Source: Pyxidicoccus parkwaysis
GTDB lineage: Bacteria > Myxococcota > Myxococcia > Myxococcales > Myxococcaceae
DNA: 64,000 bases
Direction: 5' to 3'
Assembly (NCBI RefSeq): GCF_017301735.1
Contig: NZ_CP071090.1
Span: 2,222,001 to 2,286,000 of the forward strand
Positions 46,418 through 54,781 of the stretch are shown one piece after another. The stretch's first letter is position 1; each line of letters begins with the position of its first letter. The translations under genes and the position numbers were made by a program. The notes under the pieces are model-generated. The model saw only the letters and a program-made list of their open reading frames with translations, was not told where the DNA came from and did not search any database.

Positions 46418-47197
46418 TCACAGGCCCCCACGGCGCTCGGGGTGGGCCGCGATGACGGCCACCACGACGCTGAGGAAGAGGAGGATGGGCAGGGCGCGCG
46501 CGTACACGCGGCGTCCCATGCGCAGGGCCAGCCCGCACGGCAGTCCGAAGAGGAAGCCACCCAGGTGGCCGGACCAGCTCACGAAGGGTAGCAGGCTCAA
46601 GACGGCCACCTGCGCCAGCCAGATGAGCAGCTCCCGCCGGCCCTGCTGCGTGGAGATGGGCAGCATCGCGCCCGCCCACCCCAGAATCATCCCCGACGCG
46701 CCCACGGTGAGGGTGTTGAAGTTGAAGAGGAGCGAGAAGGTGGACGCGCCCAGCGCGGTGACGAGCGACAGCCCCAGGAAGCGCAGACTGCCGATGGCGC
46801 GCTCCAGCGTGAAGCCGAGCGTCACCACCACGGACATGTTGAAGACGAGGTGCAGCAGGCCGCCGTGCTCCAGCACCGCGCCCAACAGCCGCCAGTACTC
46901 GCCGGCCTGCACGGCGGGCCCGTATAGCCCCAGCGGTGGCAGCCGGCCCAGCTGGCCCCCGGCCAGGACGACGACCTGGGACAGCGGGAGGACCTTCTCC
47001 GCGCCGAAGAGCGCCACCGCGGCGACGAGGACGAACTGGCTCACCCACGGGCGGGGCAGGGGGCCCGTCGGTGGCGGAGGCGGTGCCTCGGGAGGCCCGC
47101 CGTACGGAGGCCCACCATGCGGAGGCGGCCCGTCGTCCCCACCACCGGGGCCGGGAGGGAGCGAATCCAGGATGCTGCCGCGCGAGCGGGACGCCAT
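46418..47197 (-). CDS. rhomboid-family intramembrane serine protease
   Basis: A 259-residue membrane protein with a Pro/Gly-rich cytoplasmic N-terminus (about 1-48) and six or so helices. It has HLVFNMSVV (His116, Asn120), catalytic Ser168 in VGASGMILG and catalytic His211 in WSGHLGGFLFG. These residues make an active protease likely, cleaving membrane proteins within the bilayer; targets are unknown. It lies between nadB (six bases upstream) and the LOG gene. Confidence 0.92.
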   Translation of the reverse strand: MASRSRGSILDSLPPGPGGGDDGPPPHGGPPYGGPPEAPPPPPTGPLPRPWVSQFVLVAAVALFGAEKVLPLSQVVVLAGGQLGRLPPLGLYGPAVQAGEYWRLLGAVLEHGGLLHLVFNMSVVVTLGFTLERAIGSLRFLGLSLVTALGASTFSLLFNFNTLTVGASGMILGWAGAMLPISTQQGRRELLIWLAQVAVLSLLPFVSWSGHLGGFLFGLPCGLALRMGRRVYARALPILLFLSVVVAVIAAHPERRGGL

Positions 47198-47203
47198 GGA
47201 CGC

Positions 47204-48793
47204 TCACAGCTCCCGCGAGAGGACGGTGTCGCGCAGCCAGTGGTGGTCGTCGGTGTGCGGGTAGTCGAGCGTGAAGTGCAGGCCGCGGCTCTCCTTGCGG
47301 CGGCTGGCGCAGTCGACGATGAGGTAGGCCACCTCGGCGATGTTGCGCAGCTCGATGACGTCGCGAGTCACCTTGAAGTGCCAGTAGTAGTCGCGAATCT
47401 CCTCGCGCAAGAGCTCCAGCCGGCGCCGCGCGCGCATCAGCCGCTTGTCCGTGCGGACGATGCCCACGTAGTTCCACATCAGCCGGCGAATCTCGTCCCA
47501 GTTGTGGCTGACGACGACGCTCTCGTCGGACTCCACCGCGCTGCCCGCATCCCACGCTGGCGGGTCCTCGGTGCGCACGGGCAGGCCGGACACCTCGTCC
47601 ACCGCCACCCGCACCGCGCGGTGGCCGAACACCAGCCCCTCCAGCAGCGAGTTGGACGCGAGCCGGTTGGCGCCGTGCAGGCCGGTGCAGGCCACCTCGC
47701 CGATGGCGTACAGCCCCGGCACGCTGGTGCGCCCGTCCAAATCCGTGACGACGCCGCCGCACTGGTAGTGGGCCGCGGGCACCACGGGGATGGGCTGCAC
47801 GGCCATGTCGATGTTGAAGGCCTTGCAGGTGGCGTAGATGTTGGGGAAGCGCTCGGTGAGGAAGGCGCGGCCCAGGTGCGTCATGTCCAGGTACACGCAC
47901 TCGTCGCCGGTGCGCTTCATCTCCGCGTCGATGGCGCGCGCCACCACGTCGCGCGGGGCGAGCGCGCCCATGGGGTGGTAGCGCTCCATGAAGGTGGCGC
48001 CGCCCTTGAGGCGCAGCTTGCCGCCCTCGCCGCGCAGTGCCTCGCTGATGAGGAAGCTCTTGGCCTCCGGGTGGTACAGGCAGGTGGGGTGGAACTGGTA
48101 GAACTCCATGTTCGCCACCCGCGCGCCCGCGCGGTACGCCATGGCCACGCCGTCGCCCGTGGCCACGTCCGGGTTGGACGTGTAGAGGTACACCTTGCCC
48201 GCGCCGCCGGTGGCCAGCACCGTCACCTTGGCCAGGAAGCGCTCGATGCTGCCGTTCTCCAGCAGCGCGTACGCGCCCAGGCAGCGGTGCGCGCCCGGGT
48301 TCGGCGTGCGCCGGTCCATGATGAGGTCGATGGCGGCCGTGTGCGGGAAGAAGGTGATGTTGGGCTGCTCGTCACACGCGGCCAGCATCGCGCGCTGCAC
48401 CTCGCGGCCGGTGATGTCGCCCGAGTGGATGATGCGCCGGGCGGAGTGGCCACCCTCGCGCGTCAGGTCGAACTCGCCGGAGACATGCTTGTTGAAGTCC
48501 GCGCCCAGCTGCACGAGCTCCTGCACGCGCCCGGGGCCTTCCTTCACGGTGACTTCCACCGCGTCCCGGTGGCACAGGCCCGCGCCGGCCACGAGGGTGT
48601 CCTCGATGTGGGCGTCGAAGCTGTCCGTGGGCGCGAGCACGCTGGCGATGCCGCCCTGCGCATAGGCGGTGTTGCTCTCGGCGCGGTCCCGCTTGGTGAT
48701 GACGGCCACCGTGCCATGCCGGGCCGCCTGGAGGGCGAACGAGAGACCCGCCACGCCGCTGCCAAGGACGAGAAAGTCGAACCGATGGGGCAT
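47204..48793 (-). CDS. nadB: L-aspartate oxidase
   Basis: A 529-residue FAD enzyme that oxidises aspartate to iminoaspartate, first step of NAD synthesis. The N-terminal dinucleotide fold is LVLGSGVAGLSFALQAA (8-24), followed by SNTAYAQGGIASV, then HSGDITGREV, and YFQFHPTCLYHP-like EFYQFHPTCLYHP, GGVVTDLDGRTSVPGLYAIGE and RLASNSLLEGLVFG. The C-terminal helical domain is complete. It is first of the leftward nadB-rhomboid-LOG group. nadA and nadC are not in the window. Confidence 0.96.
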   Translation of the reverse strand: MPHRFDFLVLGSGVAGLSFALQAARHGTVAVITKRDRAESNTAYAQGGIASVLAPTDSFDAHIEDTLVAGAGLCHRDAVEVTVKEGPGRVQELVQLGADFNKHVSGEFDLTREGGHSARRIIHSGDITGREVQRAMLAACDEQPNITFFPHTAAIDLIMDRRTPNPGAHRCLGAYALLENGSIERFLAKVTVLATGGAGKVYLYTSNPDVATGDGVAMAYRAGARVANMEFYQFHPTCLYHPEAKSFLISEALRGEGGKLRLKGGATFMERYHPMGALAPRDVVARAIDAEMKRTGDECVYLDMTHLGRAFLTERFPNIYATCKAFNIDMAVQPIPVVPAAHYQCGGVVTDLDGRTSVPGLYAIGEVACTGLHGANRLASNSLLEGLVFGHRAVRVAVDEVSGLPVRTEDPPAWDAGSAVESDESVVVSHNWDEIRRLMWNYVGIVRTDKRLMRARRRLELLREEIRDYYWHFKVTRDVIELRNIAEVAYLIVDCASRRKESRGLHFTLDYPHTDDHHWLRDTVLSREL

Positions 48794-48839
48794 GGTGGAC
48801 AGCCTTAACGACTGTAAGTGCTGGAAACAAGGCGTTTTC

Positions 48840-48868
48840 TTGAGGACTTTCCGGCGGTTGTCTAAGGT
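48840..48868 (+). promoter_or_regulatory. candidate promoter of the lytic transglycosylase gene
   Basis: TTGAGG (48840-48845) and TAAGGT (48863-48868) are separated by 17 bases in the 89-base divergent gap between nadB and the transglycosylase. Transcription would begin only a few bases before the ATG at 48883, which leaves little room for the GAGGG ribosome-binding site. Confidence 0.35.
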
Positions 48869-48882
48869 TGAGGGCTGCCGAT

Positions 48883-49572
48883 ATGCGTGCCCTTTCCGCG
48901 CTCCTCGCCACCGCCCTCCTGGCCCTGCCGCTGACGGCGGGGGCGTCCGAGTCCATCTATCGCTACGTGGAGAAGGACGGGACCATCGTCTACACGAACG
49001 TCCCGCCCGCCGGCGCCAAGAAGGCCAGGCAGCTCAAGGGGTCCTTCACGCCGGCCCCCACCAAGACGGCGCCCGTGGTGGCGCGCAAGAAGACGCCGCC
49101 GGAGCTGGACCCGCACATCGCGGCCGCGGCGCAGCGCTACCGGATTCCCACGGCGCTGGTGCGCGCCATCATGCACACCGAGAGCAACTTCAACCCCAAC
49201 GCGCTGAGCAACAAGGGCGCCAGCGGGCTGATGCAGCTCATGCCGGGCACGGCGTCGGACATGTACGTGAAGGACATCTTCGACGAGCGCGACAACATCG
49301 AGGGCGGCGTGCGCTACCTGCGCGTGCTCGCCAACATGTTCGACGGCGACATGGTGAAGATGATTGCCGCGTACAACGCCGGCCCCGACGCGGTGAAGCG
49401 CTACGGCGGCAAGGTGCCCCCCTACGAGGAGACGCAGGGGTACGTGCGCAAGGTGCTCCAGCTCTACTTCCACTACAAGGAGCGCGAGCGGACCGACGAC
49501 AGCGGTCCCCGCGAGTCCACATCCCAGAATGACGACGCGCGCGAAGGGGCGGGGGGAGACGAGCCCCGCTGA
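48883..49572 (+). CDS. exported lytic transglycosylase with DUF4124 region
   Basis: A 229-residue protein with a signal peptide (LLATALLALPLTAGAS), a short DUF4124-like segment IYRYVEKDGTIVYTNVPP and an SLT goose-lysozyme-like domain (about 82-200). The catalytic Glu lies in IMHTESNFNPNALSNKGA, followed by GLMQLMPGTA and IAAYNAGPDAV, all hallmarks of MltC/Slt enzymes that cleave peptidoglycan with 1,6-anhydro formation. The C-terminal 30 residues are acidic. Its end overlaps the next start by 44 bases. It could open the wall for large machines, but no partner is shown. Confidence 0.92.
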   Translation: MRALSALLATALLALPLTAGASESIYRYVEKDGTIVYTNVPPAGAKKARQLKGSFTPAPTKTAPVVARKKTPPELDPHIAAAAQRYRIPTALVRAIMHTESNFNPNALSNKGASGLMQLMPGTASDMYVKDIFDERDNIEGGVRYLRVLANMFDGDMVKMIAAYNAGPDAVKRYGGKVPPYEETQGYVRKVLQLYFHYKERERTDDSGPRESTSQNDDAREGAGGDEPR

Positions 49573-51511
49573 CGACGAGTTCCTCCAACAGCTCTACCGC
49601 GGTGGCGAGCTGCTGGCCGCCAACAAGGTCATCGAGGCGAAGGAGTACCTGGAGCGCGCCCACCAGCTCCAACCCCGGCAGGAGAAGGCGCAGAACCTGC
49701 TGGGCCTCTGCTACTTCAAGCTCGGGATGTTCGACCGGGCGGCGGAGCTCTACGAGATGCTGGTGCGCGACAACCCGGTGGACCCGACGCTGCGGGTCAA
49801 CCTGGGGCTCGTGTACCTGAAGACGAATGCGCTCCAGCGCGCCGCGCGCGAGTTCGAAACGGCCACGGACCTGGCCCCCGAGCACCAGAAGGCGCAGAAC
49901 TACCTGGGCCTGACGCTCGCGCAGATGGGCGAGTACGGCCGCGCGCGCGAGCACTTCCTCCTCGCCGGCAGCGACGCCATGGCGGAGAAGATGTCGCGCG
50001 CGATTGCCGGCGAGGGCTACTCGCGGCCCGCGTCCCCGCAGCCCGCGAGGGCACGAGGCTTCCCCGAGCTGGAAGGCGGCGAGCAGGGCGCAGAGCCTCC
50101 GCGCGCGCAGCCCCGCGCCGCCGGGCTGACGGAAGGGGACTGGGGCTCGCAGCTGGGGGCGGACGCGAAGGCGAAGCCCGCGGCCCAGGAGCCGGAAGAG
50201 GAGGAGATCCGCCTCGCCGAGGACGAGGGGCCCAGCGCCCTGTCGTCGGGCGGGGAGGAGATGCCGGTGCTCACCGCGACGCCCGAGGACGCGGAGGAGC
50301 TGGCGATGGAGGCGCAGCACGAGGCGCCGTCGGAGTCCGCCTTCGATGAGACCTCGGCCGCGCTCGCCGCGAGCGTGCCGTTGACGCCGGTGCCACTGAC
50401 GAAGGTGCAGCTCGCGCGTGTGGCCGCGGCCTCGAGGCCCGCGGGCATGGTGCCCAGGGCGGACGCGGGCCCGGCGTCCGCATCGGCGGCCTCGTCGGGT
50501 GCGGCGACGACTGCCCCGGCGACCTCGGGCGCAAAGGCCACCGCGACGCCTGCAGCCCAGGGCGCGGCGGCCTCCGCGGCGACGAGTTCCTCGGGTGCGG
50601 CAGCCTCCACGACACCTGCGGCCCAGGGCGCGACGACCTCTTCATCGACGGCTGCCCCGGTGGCCTCGGGTGCTGCAGCCTCCGCGACCCCGGCGGCCTC
50701 GGGCGCGGCGACCTCCGCCGCCCCAGCGGCCTCGGGTGCGAAGGTCTCCACGACGCCTGCTGCTCCGGCGGGCGCATCCGCCGCGACAGCCCGCGCCGCC
50801 GGCGCTCCCTCGACCAGCGCCCCGGAGCAGGCCGGCCATGAAGGCGCGGCGGAGCTCGCGGGCGCCGCCGTGCCGCCGCTGGCGGTCCTCGCGCCGGCCG
50901 TCGCGCTGGCCGGAGCGAGCGCCACGCATCCCTTCCTCCTCGGCGAGGGCAGCTTCTCCGTGGCGGTGGACGGCGAGCTGCTCACGCGGCTGGACGGGCT
51001 CGTGGCCTTCAGCGGTCCGCTCACCTTCCAGCCGGAGATGAAGCGCTTCCGAGGCCGGGCCACCGACAAGTCCTTCGGCGAGGGCCCGGCGCGGATGGCG
51101 CGCGCGAAGGGCCGGGGCGTCCTCTACATGGAGCCCTCCGACAAGCGCACCTTCCTCGCGGTGGACCTGGGCGAGGACTCCGCCTACTTCCGCGACGAGT
51201 GCGTCTTCGCCTTCGAGGAGCCGGTGATGTTCGAGAACGGACGCGTGCCGTCGGACATCGCCCCGGACCTGGACCTCGTGCACCTGCGCGGGCAGGGGCG
51301 GGTGCTCCTGAGCCTGCCCGGGCCGCTGCGCTCGGTGCCGGTGGGGCAGGAGGGCCCGGTGACGGTGCCCATGACGCACCTGGTGGGCTGGCACGGCAAC
51401 CTCACGCCCCGCGTCGTCCCCCTGCTCAAGTCCCCCACGGGCGAGGTGCTCCGCACGGCGGTGGAGCTGGGCGGAGAAGGTTTTGCCCTCATCGCCCTCG
51501 GTGTCCGCTAG
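49529..51511 (+). CDS. TPR protein with AIM24-like C-terminal domain
   Basis: A 660-residue protein with three parts: tetratricopeptide repeats (about 20-145, for example LGLCYFKLGMFDRAAELYEM), a 300-residue disordered Ala/Ser/Thr/Gly stretch of degenerate repeats (about 160-460) and a C-terminal AIM24-type beta domain (about 465-660) with LLTRLDGLVAFSGPLTF and the later VTVPMTHLVGWHGNLTP. AIM24 domains occur in bacterial and mitochondrial proteins of unclear function. ATG 49529 lies inside the transglycosylase gene. No signal peptide, so it is probably cytoplasmic. Confidence 0.83.
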   Translation: MTTRAKGRGETSPADDEFLQQLYRGGELLAANKVIEAKEYLERAHQLQPRQEKAQNLLGLCYFKLGMFDRAAELYEMLVRDNPVDPTLRVNLGLVYLKTNALQRAAREFETATDLAPEHQKAQNYLGLTLAQMGEYGRAREHFLLAGSDAMAEKMSRAIAGEGYSRPASPQPARARGFPELEGGEQGAEPPRAQPRAAGLTEGDWGSQLGADAKAKPAAQEPEEEEIRLAEDEGPSALSSGGEEMPVLTATPEDAEELAMEAQHEAPSESAFDETSAALAASVPLTPVPLTKVQLARVAAASRPAGMVPRADAGPASASAASSGAATTAPATSGAKATATPAAQGAAASAATSSSGAAASTTPAAQGATTSSSTAAPVASGAAASATPAASGAATSAAPAASGAKVSTTPAAPAGASAATARAAGAPSTSAPEQAGHEGAAELAGAAVPPLAVLAPAVALAGASATHPFLLGEGSFSVAVDGELLTRLDGLVAFSGPLTFQPEMKRFRGRATDKSFGEGPARMARAKGRGVLYMEPSDKRTFLAVDLGEDSAYFRDECVFAFEEPVMFENGRVPSDIAPDLDLVHLRGQGRVLLSLPGPLRSVPVGQEGPVTVPMTHLVGWHGNLTPRVVPLLKSPTGEVLRTAVELGGEGFALIALGVR

Positions 51512-51523
51512 AAGGTGCGTGCC

Positions 51524-52213
51524 ATGGCCTCGGACCGAGCGACCCGGAAGAAGCTGAAGCGCGAGGAGCGGGCGCGCCGCCGCGCGGAGCGCAAGCCCAG
51601 CGTGCTGGTGCAGGAGTTCTGGAACCTCCCCAACATGCTCACGCTGGGGCGCATCTTCCTCATCCCGCTCTTCGTCTGGCTCACCTACGACGCGGACCCC
51701 CTCAACTCGCTGTGGGCGGGGCTCGTCTTCGCCGTGGCCTCCATCACCGACGTGATTGACGGCTACCTGGCGCGCAAGTGGAACCTCATCACCGTCGTCG
51801 GCAAGTTCATGGACCCGCTCGCCGACAAGCTCATCGCCATGGCGGCGCTCGTGATGATGGTCCGCCTGGGGCGCATCGCGGCGTGGGTCGTCATCGTCCT
51901 GCTCGCGCGCGAGCTCATCGTCAGCGGCCTGCGCACCATCGCCGCCAGCGAGGGCATGGTCATCGCCGCGGGGCAGGAGGGGAAGTGGAAGACGTCCCTC
52001 CAGCTCGTGGGCATCATTTCACTCTGCGTCCACTACGTGCACCCGCTCCAGCTCGGCTCCATGTCGGTGCCCGTGGACTACAACCTCGTGGGCAAGGTGC
52101 TCGTCTACCTGTCGGGCGCCTTCTCCGTCTGGAGCGCGGTTGTCTATTTCCGGGCGTTCCTCGCCATGCTCGCGAAGCGTGGAGGCGAGCCCTCCGGCGC
52201 GAAAAGTGTTTGA
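51524..52213 (+). CDS. pgsA: CDP-diacylglycerol-glycerol-3-phosphate 3-phosphatidyltransferase
   Basis: A 229-residue membrane enzyme making phosphatidylglycerol phosphate. After a basic N-terminus of 25 residues it has the CDP-alcohol phosphotransferase motif with Asp76, Asp79-Gly80, Ala83-Arg84, Gly93, Asp97 and Asp101 in the exact spacing of the family, and about five helices. NMLTLGRIFLIPLF is typical of PgsA. ATG at 51524 follows AGAAGG; GTG 51515 is less likely. The -35 box of the tRNA promoter overlaps its stop codon. Confidence 0.93.
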   Translation: MASDRATRKKLKREERARRRAERKPSVLVQEFWNLPNMLTLGRIFLIPLFVWLTYDADPLNSLWAGLVFAVASITDVIDGYLARKWNLITVVGKFMDPLADKLIAMAALVMMVRLGRIAAWVVIVLLARELIVSGLRTIAASEGMVIAAGQEGKWKTSLQLVGIISLCVHYVHPLQLGSMSVPVDYNLVGKVLVYLSGAFSVWSAVVYFRAFLAMLAKRGGEPSGAKSV

Positions 52214-52238
52214 CGGGCCAGACACGGCTTTGTATACC
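52210..52238 (+). promoter_or_regulatory. promoter of the tandem tRNA-Gly genes
   Basis: TTGACG (52210-52215) and TATACC (52233-52238) are separated by 17 bases, an unusually good sigma-70-type match here. Transcription would start near 52245, leaving a leader of about 55 bases before the first tRNA. Confidence 0.68.
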
Positions 52239-52281
52239 CCCCTTCGCTTTCGGCCTGACGCACCCCAACGCCGGAAGTCAG

Positions 52282-52389
52282 CAGGAAGCAAGTTCAAATC
52301 GCGGGAATAGCTCAGCGGTAGAGCATCGCCTTGCCAAGGCGAGGGTCGAGGGTTCAAATCCCTTTTCCCGCTCCAATTTGAACTTCCTG
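52282..52389. repeat. inverted repeat flanking the first tRNA-Gly
   Basis: CAGGAAG (52282-52288) and TTCAAAT (52293-52299) upstream of the first tRNA pair with ATTTGAACTTCCTG (52376-52389) after it, leaving a four-base bulge CAAG on the left side. In the precursor RNA this would bring the two ends of tRNA 1 together. The arms also resemble the tRNA T-arm sequence, so partial chance similarity is possible. Confidence 0.6.
52301..52375 (+). tRNA. tRNA-Gly (anticodon GCC)
   Basis: A 75-base tRNA with acceptor stem GCGGGAA/TTCCCGC, D-arm AGCTCAGCGGTAGAGC, anticodon stem TCGCC/GGCGA and loop TTGCCAA (anticodon GCC at 52333-52335), T-arm with GGTTCAAATCC, discriminator T and an encoded CCA at 52373-52375. 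It decodes GGC and GGU. Confidence 0.97.
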
Positions 52390-52391
52390 AT

Positions 52392-52466
52392 GCGGGAATA
52401 GCTCAGCGGTAGAGCATCGCCTTGCCAAGGCGAGGGTCGAGGGTTCAAATCCCTTTTCCCGCTCCA
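52392..52466 (+). tRNA. tRNA-Gly (anticodon GCC), second copy
   Basis: Base-for-base identical to the first copy, 16 bases downstream, with encoded CCA. It shares the promoter upstream and is followed within six bases by a strong terminator, so the two are one transcript. Two copies fit the heavy use of GGC glycine codons in this genome. Confidence 0.97.
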
Positions 52467-52471
52467 AAACG

Positions 52472-52506
52472 AAGGCCTCCTGGGAAACCAGGAGGCCTTT
52501 TTGTTT
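52472..52506 (+). terminator. rho-independent terminator of the tRNA operon
   Basis: A perfect 12-base stem (AAGGCCTCCTGG with CCAGGAGGCCTT, 52472-52483 and 52488-52499) closed by a GAAA tetraloop, followed by TTTTTGTTTT reading from the stem end. The stability and T-run make it the clearest terminator in the window. Confidence 0.95.
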
Positions 52507-52633
52507 TCCGGCGGGCGCACGCATGCATGCCCGCCTTCTGGGCAGGCGGCCGGGCCATTGCCCTGACGTGTGGGATGCGGGCCGCCCCGCTTCCTCGCGC
52601 TCGCCCTTGCCACTGCTATATGAAGGCCCCCAC

Positions 52634-53416
52634 ATGATTCGCCTCGTCCGTGAGCTGTATCTGTACCGGGGCCTGCTGCTCAGCCTCGTCCAGCGCGAGC
52701 TGAAGGCGCGCTATCGCGGCTCGTTCCTGGGGTTCTTGTGGACCTTCCTGAACCCGACACTGCACATGCTCGTGTACGCGCTGCTGTTCACCGTGGTGAT
52801 GCGGCAGAACACGCCCAACTACGCGTACTTCATGTTCGTCGGCCTGCTGCCGTGGCTCTGGTTCTCCACGTCCCTCAGCGGCGGGGCCAGTGCCATCAGC
52901 GACCGGCGTGACCTGATGACGAAGGTGCGCTTCCCGGCGCAGGTGCTTCCCACCACGGTGGTGGTCACCAACCTCTGCAACTACCTGCTGTCGCTCCCGT
53001 TGATGCTGGCGCTGGGCTTCTTCTACGGCCAGTGGCCCACGTGGCACATCATCCTCTTCCCGGTGCTGGTGGTCATCCAGCTCATCTTCACGATGGCGCT
53101 CGCGTACATCCTGGCCGCCATCAACGTCACCTTCCGGGACTTGCAGCACATCGTCAGCAACCTGCTCACGATGTGGTTCTTCTGCACGCCCGTGTTGTTC
53201 CGCCTCACCAGCATCCAGGACGAGCGCCTGCGCACGTTGGTGGCGACGCTCAATCCCATGGTGAGTCTCATCACCTCCTACCAGGCCATCTTCTACGAGC
53301 ACCGTCTCCCGGATGCCGCGCCGCTCTTCGGGGTGGGCGTGTTCTCGGTGCTCCTGATGTGGTGCGCCTCGATGATTTTCGAAGCGCGCCGCGAAGAGTT
53401 CGCGGAGTCCATCTAG
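52634..53416 (+). CDS. wzm: O-antigen ABC transporter permease (Wzm/RfbA)
   Basis: A 260-residue ABC-2 type permease with six hydrophobic segments. It opens with ELYLYRGLLLSLVQRELKARYRGS, the amphipathic entry helix of polysaccharide exporters, and contains FLGFLWTFLNPTLHMLVY and AINVTFRDLQHIVSNLL. It exports lipid-linked O-antigen across the inner membrane with the ATPase next door. Order with wzt and the large glycosyltransferase equals the M. xanthus rfbABC (wzm-wzt-wbgA) locus. ATG 52634 is used since the upstream part of the frame lacks homology. Confidence 0.93.
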   Translation: MIRLVRELYLYRGLLLSLVQRELKARYRGSFLGFLWTFLNPTLHMLVYALLFTVVMRQNTPNYAYFMFVGLLPWLWFSTSLSGGASAISDRRDLMTKVRFPAQVLPTTVVVTNLCNYLLSLPLMLALGFFYGQWPTWHIILFPVLVVIQLIFTMALAYILAAINVTFRDLQHIVSNLLTMWFFCTPVLFRLTSIQDERLRTLVATLNPMVSLITSYQAIFYEHRLPDAAPLFGVGVFSVLLMWCASMIFEARREEFAESI

Positions 53417-53425
53417 GTCGCCGCC

Positions 53426-54739
53426 ATGCAGGAATCCATGGACGCCATCGTCATGCGGAACGTCGTGAAGAGCTTCCGGAAGCGGACCATCCGGGGCGAA
53501 TACACGACGTTCAAATCCGAGCTGCTGCGCTGGCTGCGCGGCAAGCGCCAGCCGCGGGAAGCGGGGCTCATCACCGCCCTGCGCGGCATCGACCTCACCA
53601 TCCCCAAGGGCAGCACCGTCGGCATCATCGGGCGCAATGGCTCGGGCAAGAGCACGCTGCTCAAGCTCATCACCGGCATCTATGCCCCCACCTCCGGCAG
53701 CCTGGAAATCAACGGCCGCATCTCCGCGCTGCTGGACCTGGGGGCCGGCTTCCACCCGGACTTCTCCGGGCGGGAGAACATCCTCATCAACGGCATCATC
53801 CTCGGCATGTCGCGCGCGGAGGTGAAGGCGCGCATGAACGACATCATCGCCTTCAGCGAGCTGGGCGAGTTCATCGACGAGCCGGTGCGCACCTACTCCA
53901 GCGGCATGTACATGCGGCTGGCCTTCGCCGTGGCCACGCACGTGGACCCGGACATCCTCATCATCGACGAAATCCTCGCCGTGGGTGACGAGCACTTCAG
54001 CAAGAAGAGCCTCGCCAAGATGATGGACTTCAAGCGGCAGGGGAAGACCATCGTCCTCGTCACGCACGACATGAGCGCGGTGGAGCGCTGGTGCGACCTG
54101 GCGGCCTGGATTGACGGAGGCATCATCCGCCGCGTGGGGCGCCCCTCGGAGGTGGCCGCCGAGTACCGGCAGGCGGTGGCGCTCGCCGAGGCCCAGTCGA
54201 CTGTCTTCACGCCTCCGGCCCTCACCGAGGGCGGAGGGGCGCTGCCGCAGCTCTCCGCCGTGGCGCAGCCTTCCGAGGGGCCCGTGCGCCACCTCCAGGT
54301 GCGGCTGACGGACGGGCGCGGCGAGGACGTACGAGCGCCCGCGCCCGAGCAGGCCCTGGAGGTGCGCGTGGGCTACGAGCTGGAGCGCGCCACGGAGGAC
54401 GTGGAGTTCGTGGTGTCGTTCCAGATGCCGGACGGGCGGGTGGTGTACGAGACGAGCACCCGGCGCGAGGCCGTGGCCCTGTCCGGCCTGCCGTCTCCGG
54501 GCGTGGTGCGCTTCGTGGTGGAGCGGCTCGGGCTGCTCGGGGGGACGTACGCCCTCGTGGTGACGGCGCGTGCGGCGAGGGGAAGCTGCACGGCGCGTTG
54601 TACGTTCGAAGTGGCCGCGACGCTCGAGGAGCAGGGAGTGTTCCGTCCTCCGCATCGGTGGGTGGTGGAGCCGGCCCATGAGGAGCAGGTGGGCGGCGCG
54701 CTCCGGCAGGACGTGCTAGCTCGGGCGGAGGTGGGATGA
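53426..54739 (+). CDS. wzt: O-antigen ABC transporter ATPase with carbohydrate-binding domain (Wzt/RfbB)
   Basis: A 437-residue ATPase. The nucleotide-binding domain has Walker A GRNGSGKST (69-77), GFHPDFSGRENI, signature TYSSGMYMRLAFA and Walker B ILIIDEILAVGDE, with the His switch VTHD. A linker leads to a beta-sandwich C-terminal domain (about 285-415, with VEFVVSFQMPDGRVVYET), the Wzt-type domain that recognises the finished glycan end. So length control by a terminal sugar modification is likely; the sugar is unknown. It starts ten bases after wzm. Confidence 0.93.
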   Translation: MQESMDAIVMRNVVKSFRKRTIRGEYTTFKSELLRWLRGKRQPREAGLITALRGIDLTIPKGSTVGIIGRNGSGKSTLLKLITGIYAPTSGSLEINGRISALLDLGAGFHPDFSGRENILINGIILGMSRAEVKARMNDIIAFSELGEFIDEPVRTYSSGMYMRLAFAVATHVDPDILIIDEILAVGDEHFSKKSLAKMMDFKRQGKTIVLVTHDMSAVERWCDLAAWIDGGIIRRVGRPSEVAAEYRQAVALAEAQSTVFTPPALTEGGGALPQLSAVAQPSEGPVRHLQVRLTDGRGEDVRAPAPEQALEVRVGYELERATEDVEFVVSFQMPDGRVVYETSTRREAVALSGLPSPGVVRFVVERLGLLGGTYALVVTARAARGSCTARCTFEVAATLEEQGVFRPPHRWVVEPAHEEQVGGALRQDVLARAEVG

Positions 54740-54781
54740 GCGTGGGCAGTCCTGGGGACATTCGCGGAGACTCGAGGGGTC

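Noticed and set aside
46417..46560. A longer N-terminus for the LOG protein.
   Set aside because: It lies within the rhomboid gene in another frame and is Ser/Cys/Trp-rich; LOG homology starts at the Met at 46416.
52523..52633. A longer N-terminus for the Wzm permease starting at 52523.
   Set aside because: The extra residues overlap the region just after the tRNA terminator, lack homology, and the family-typical start is at 52634.
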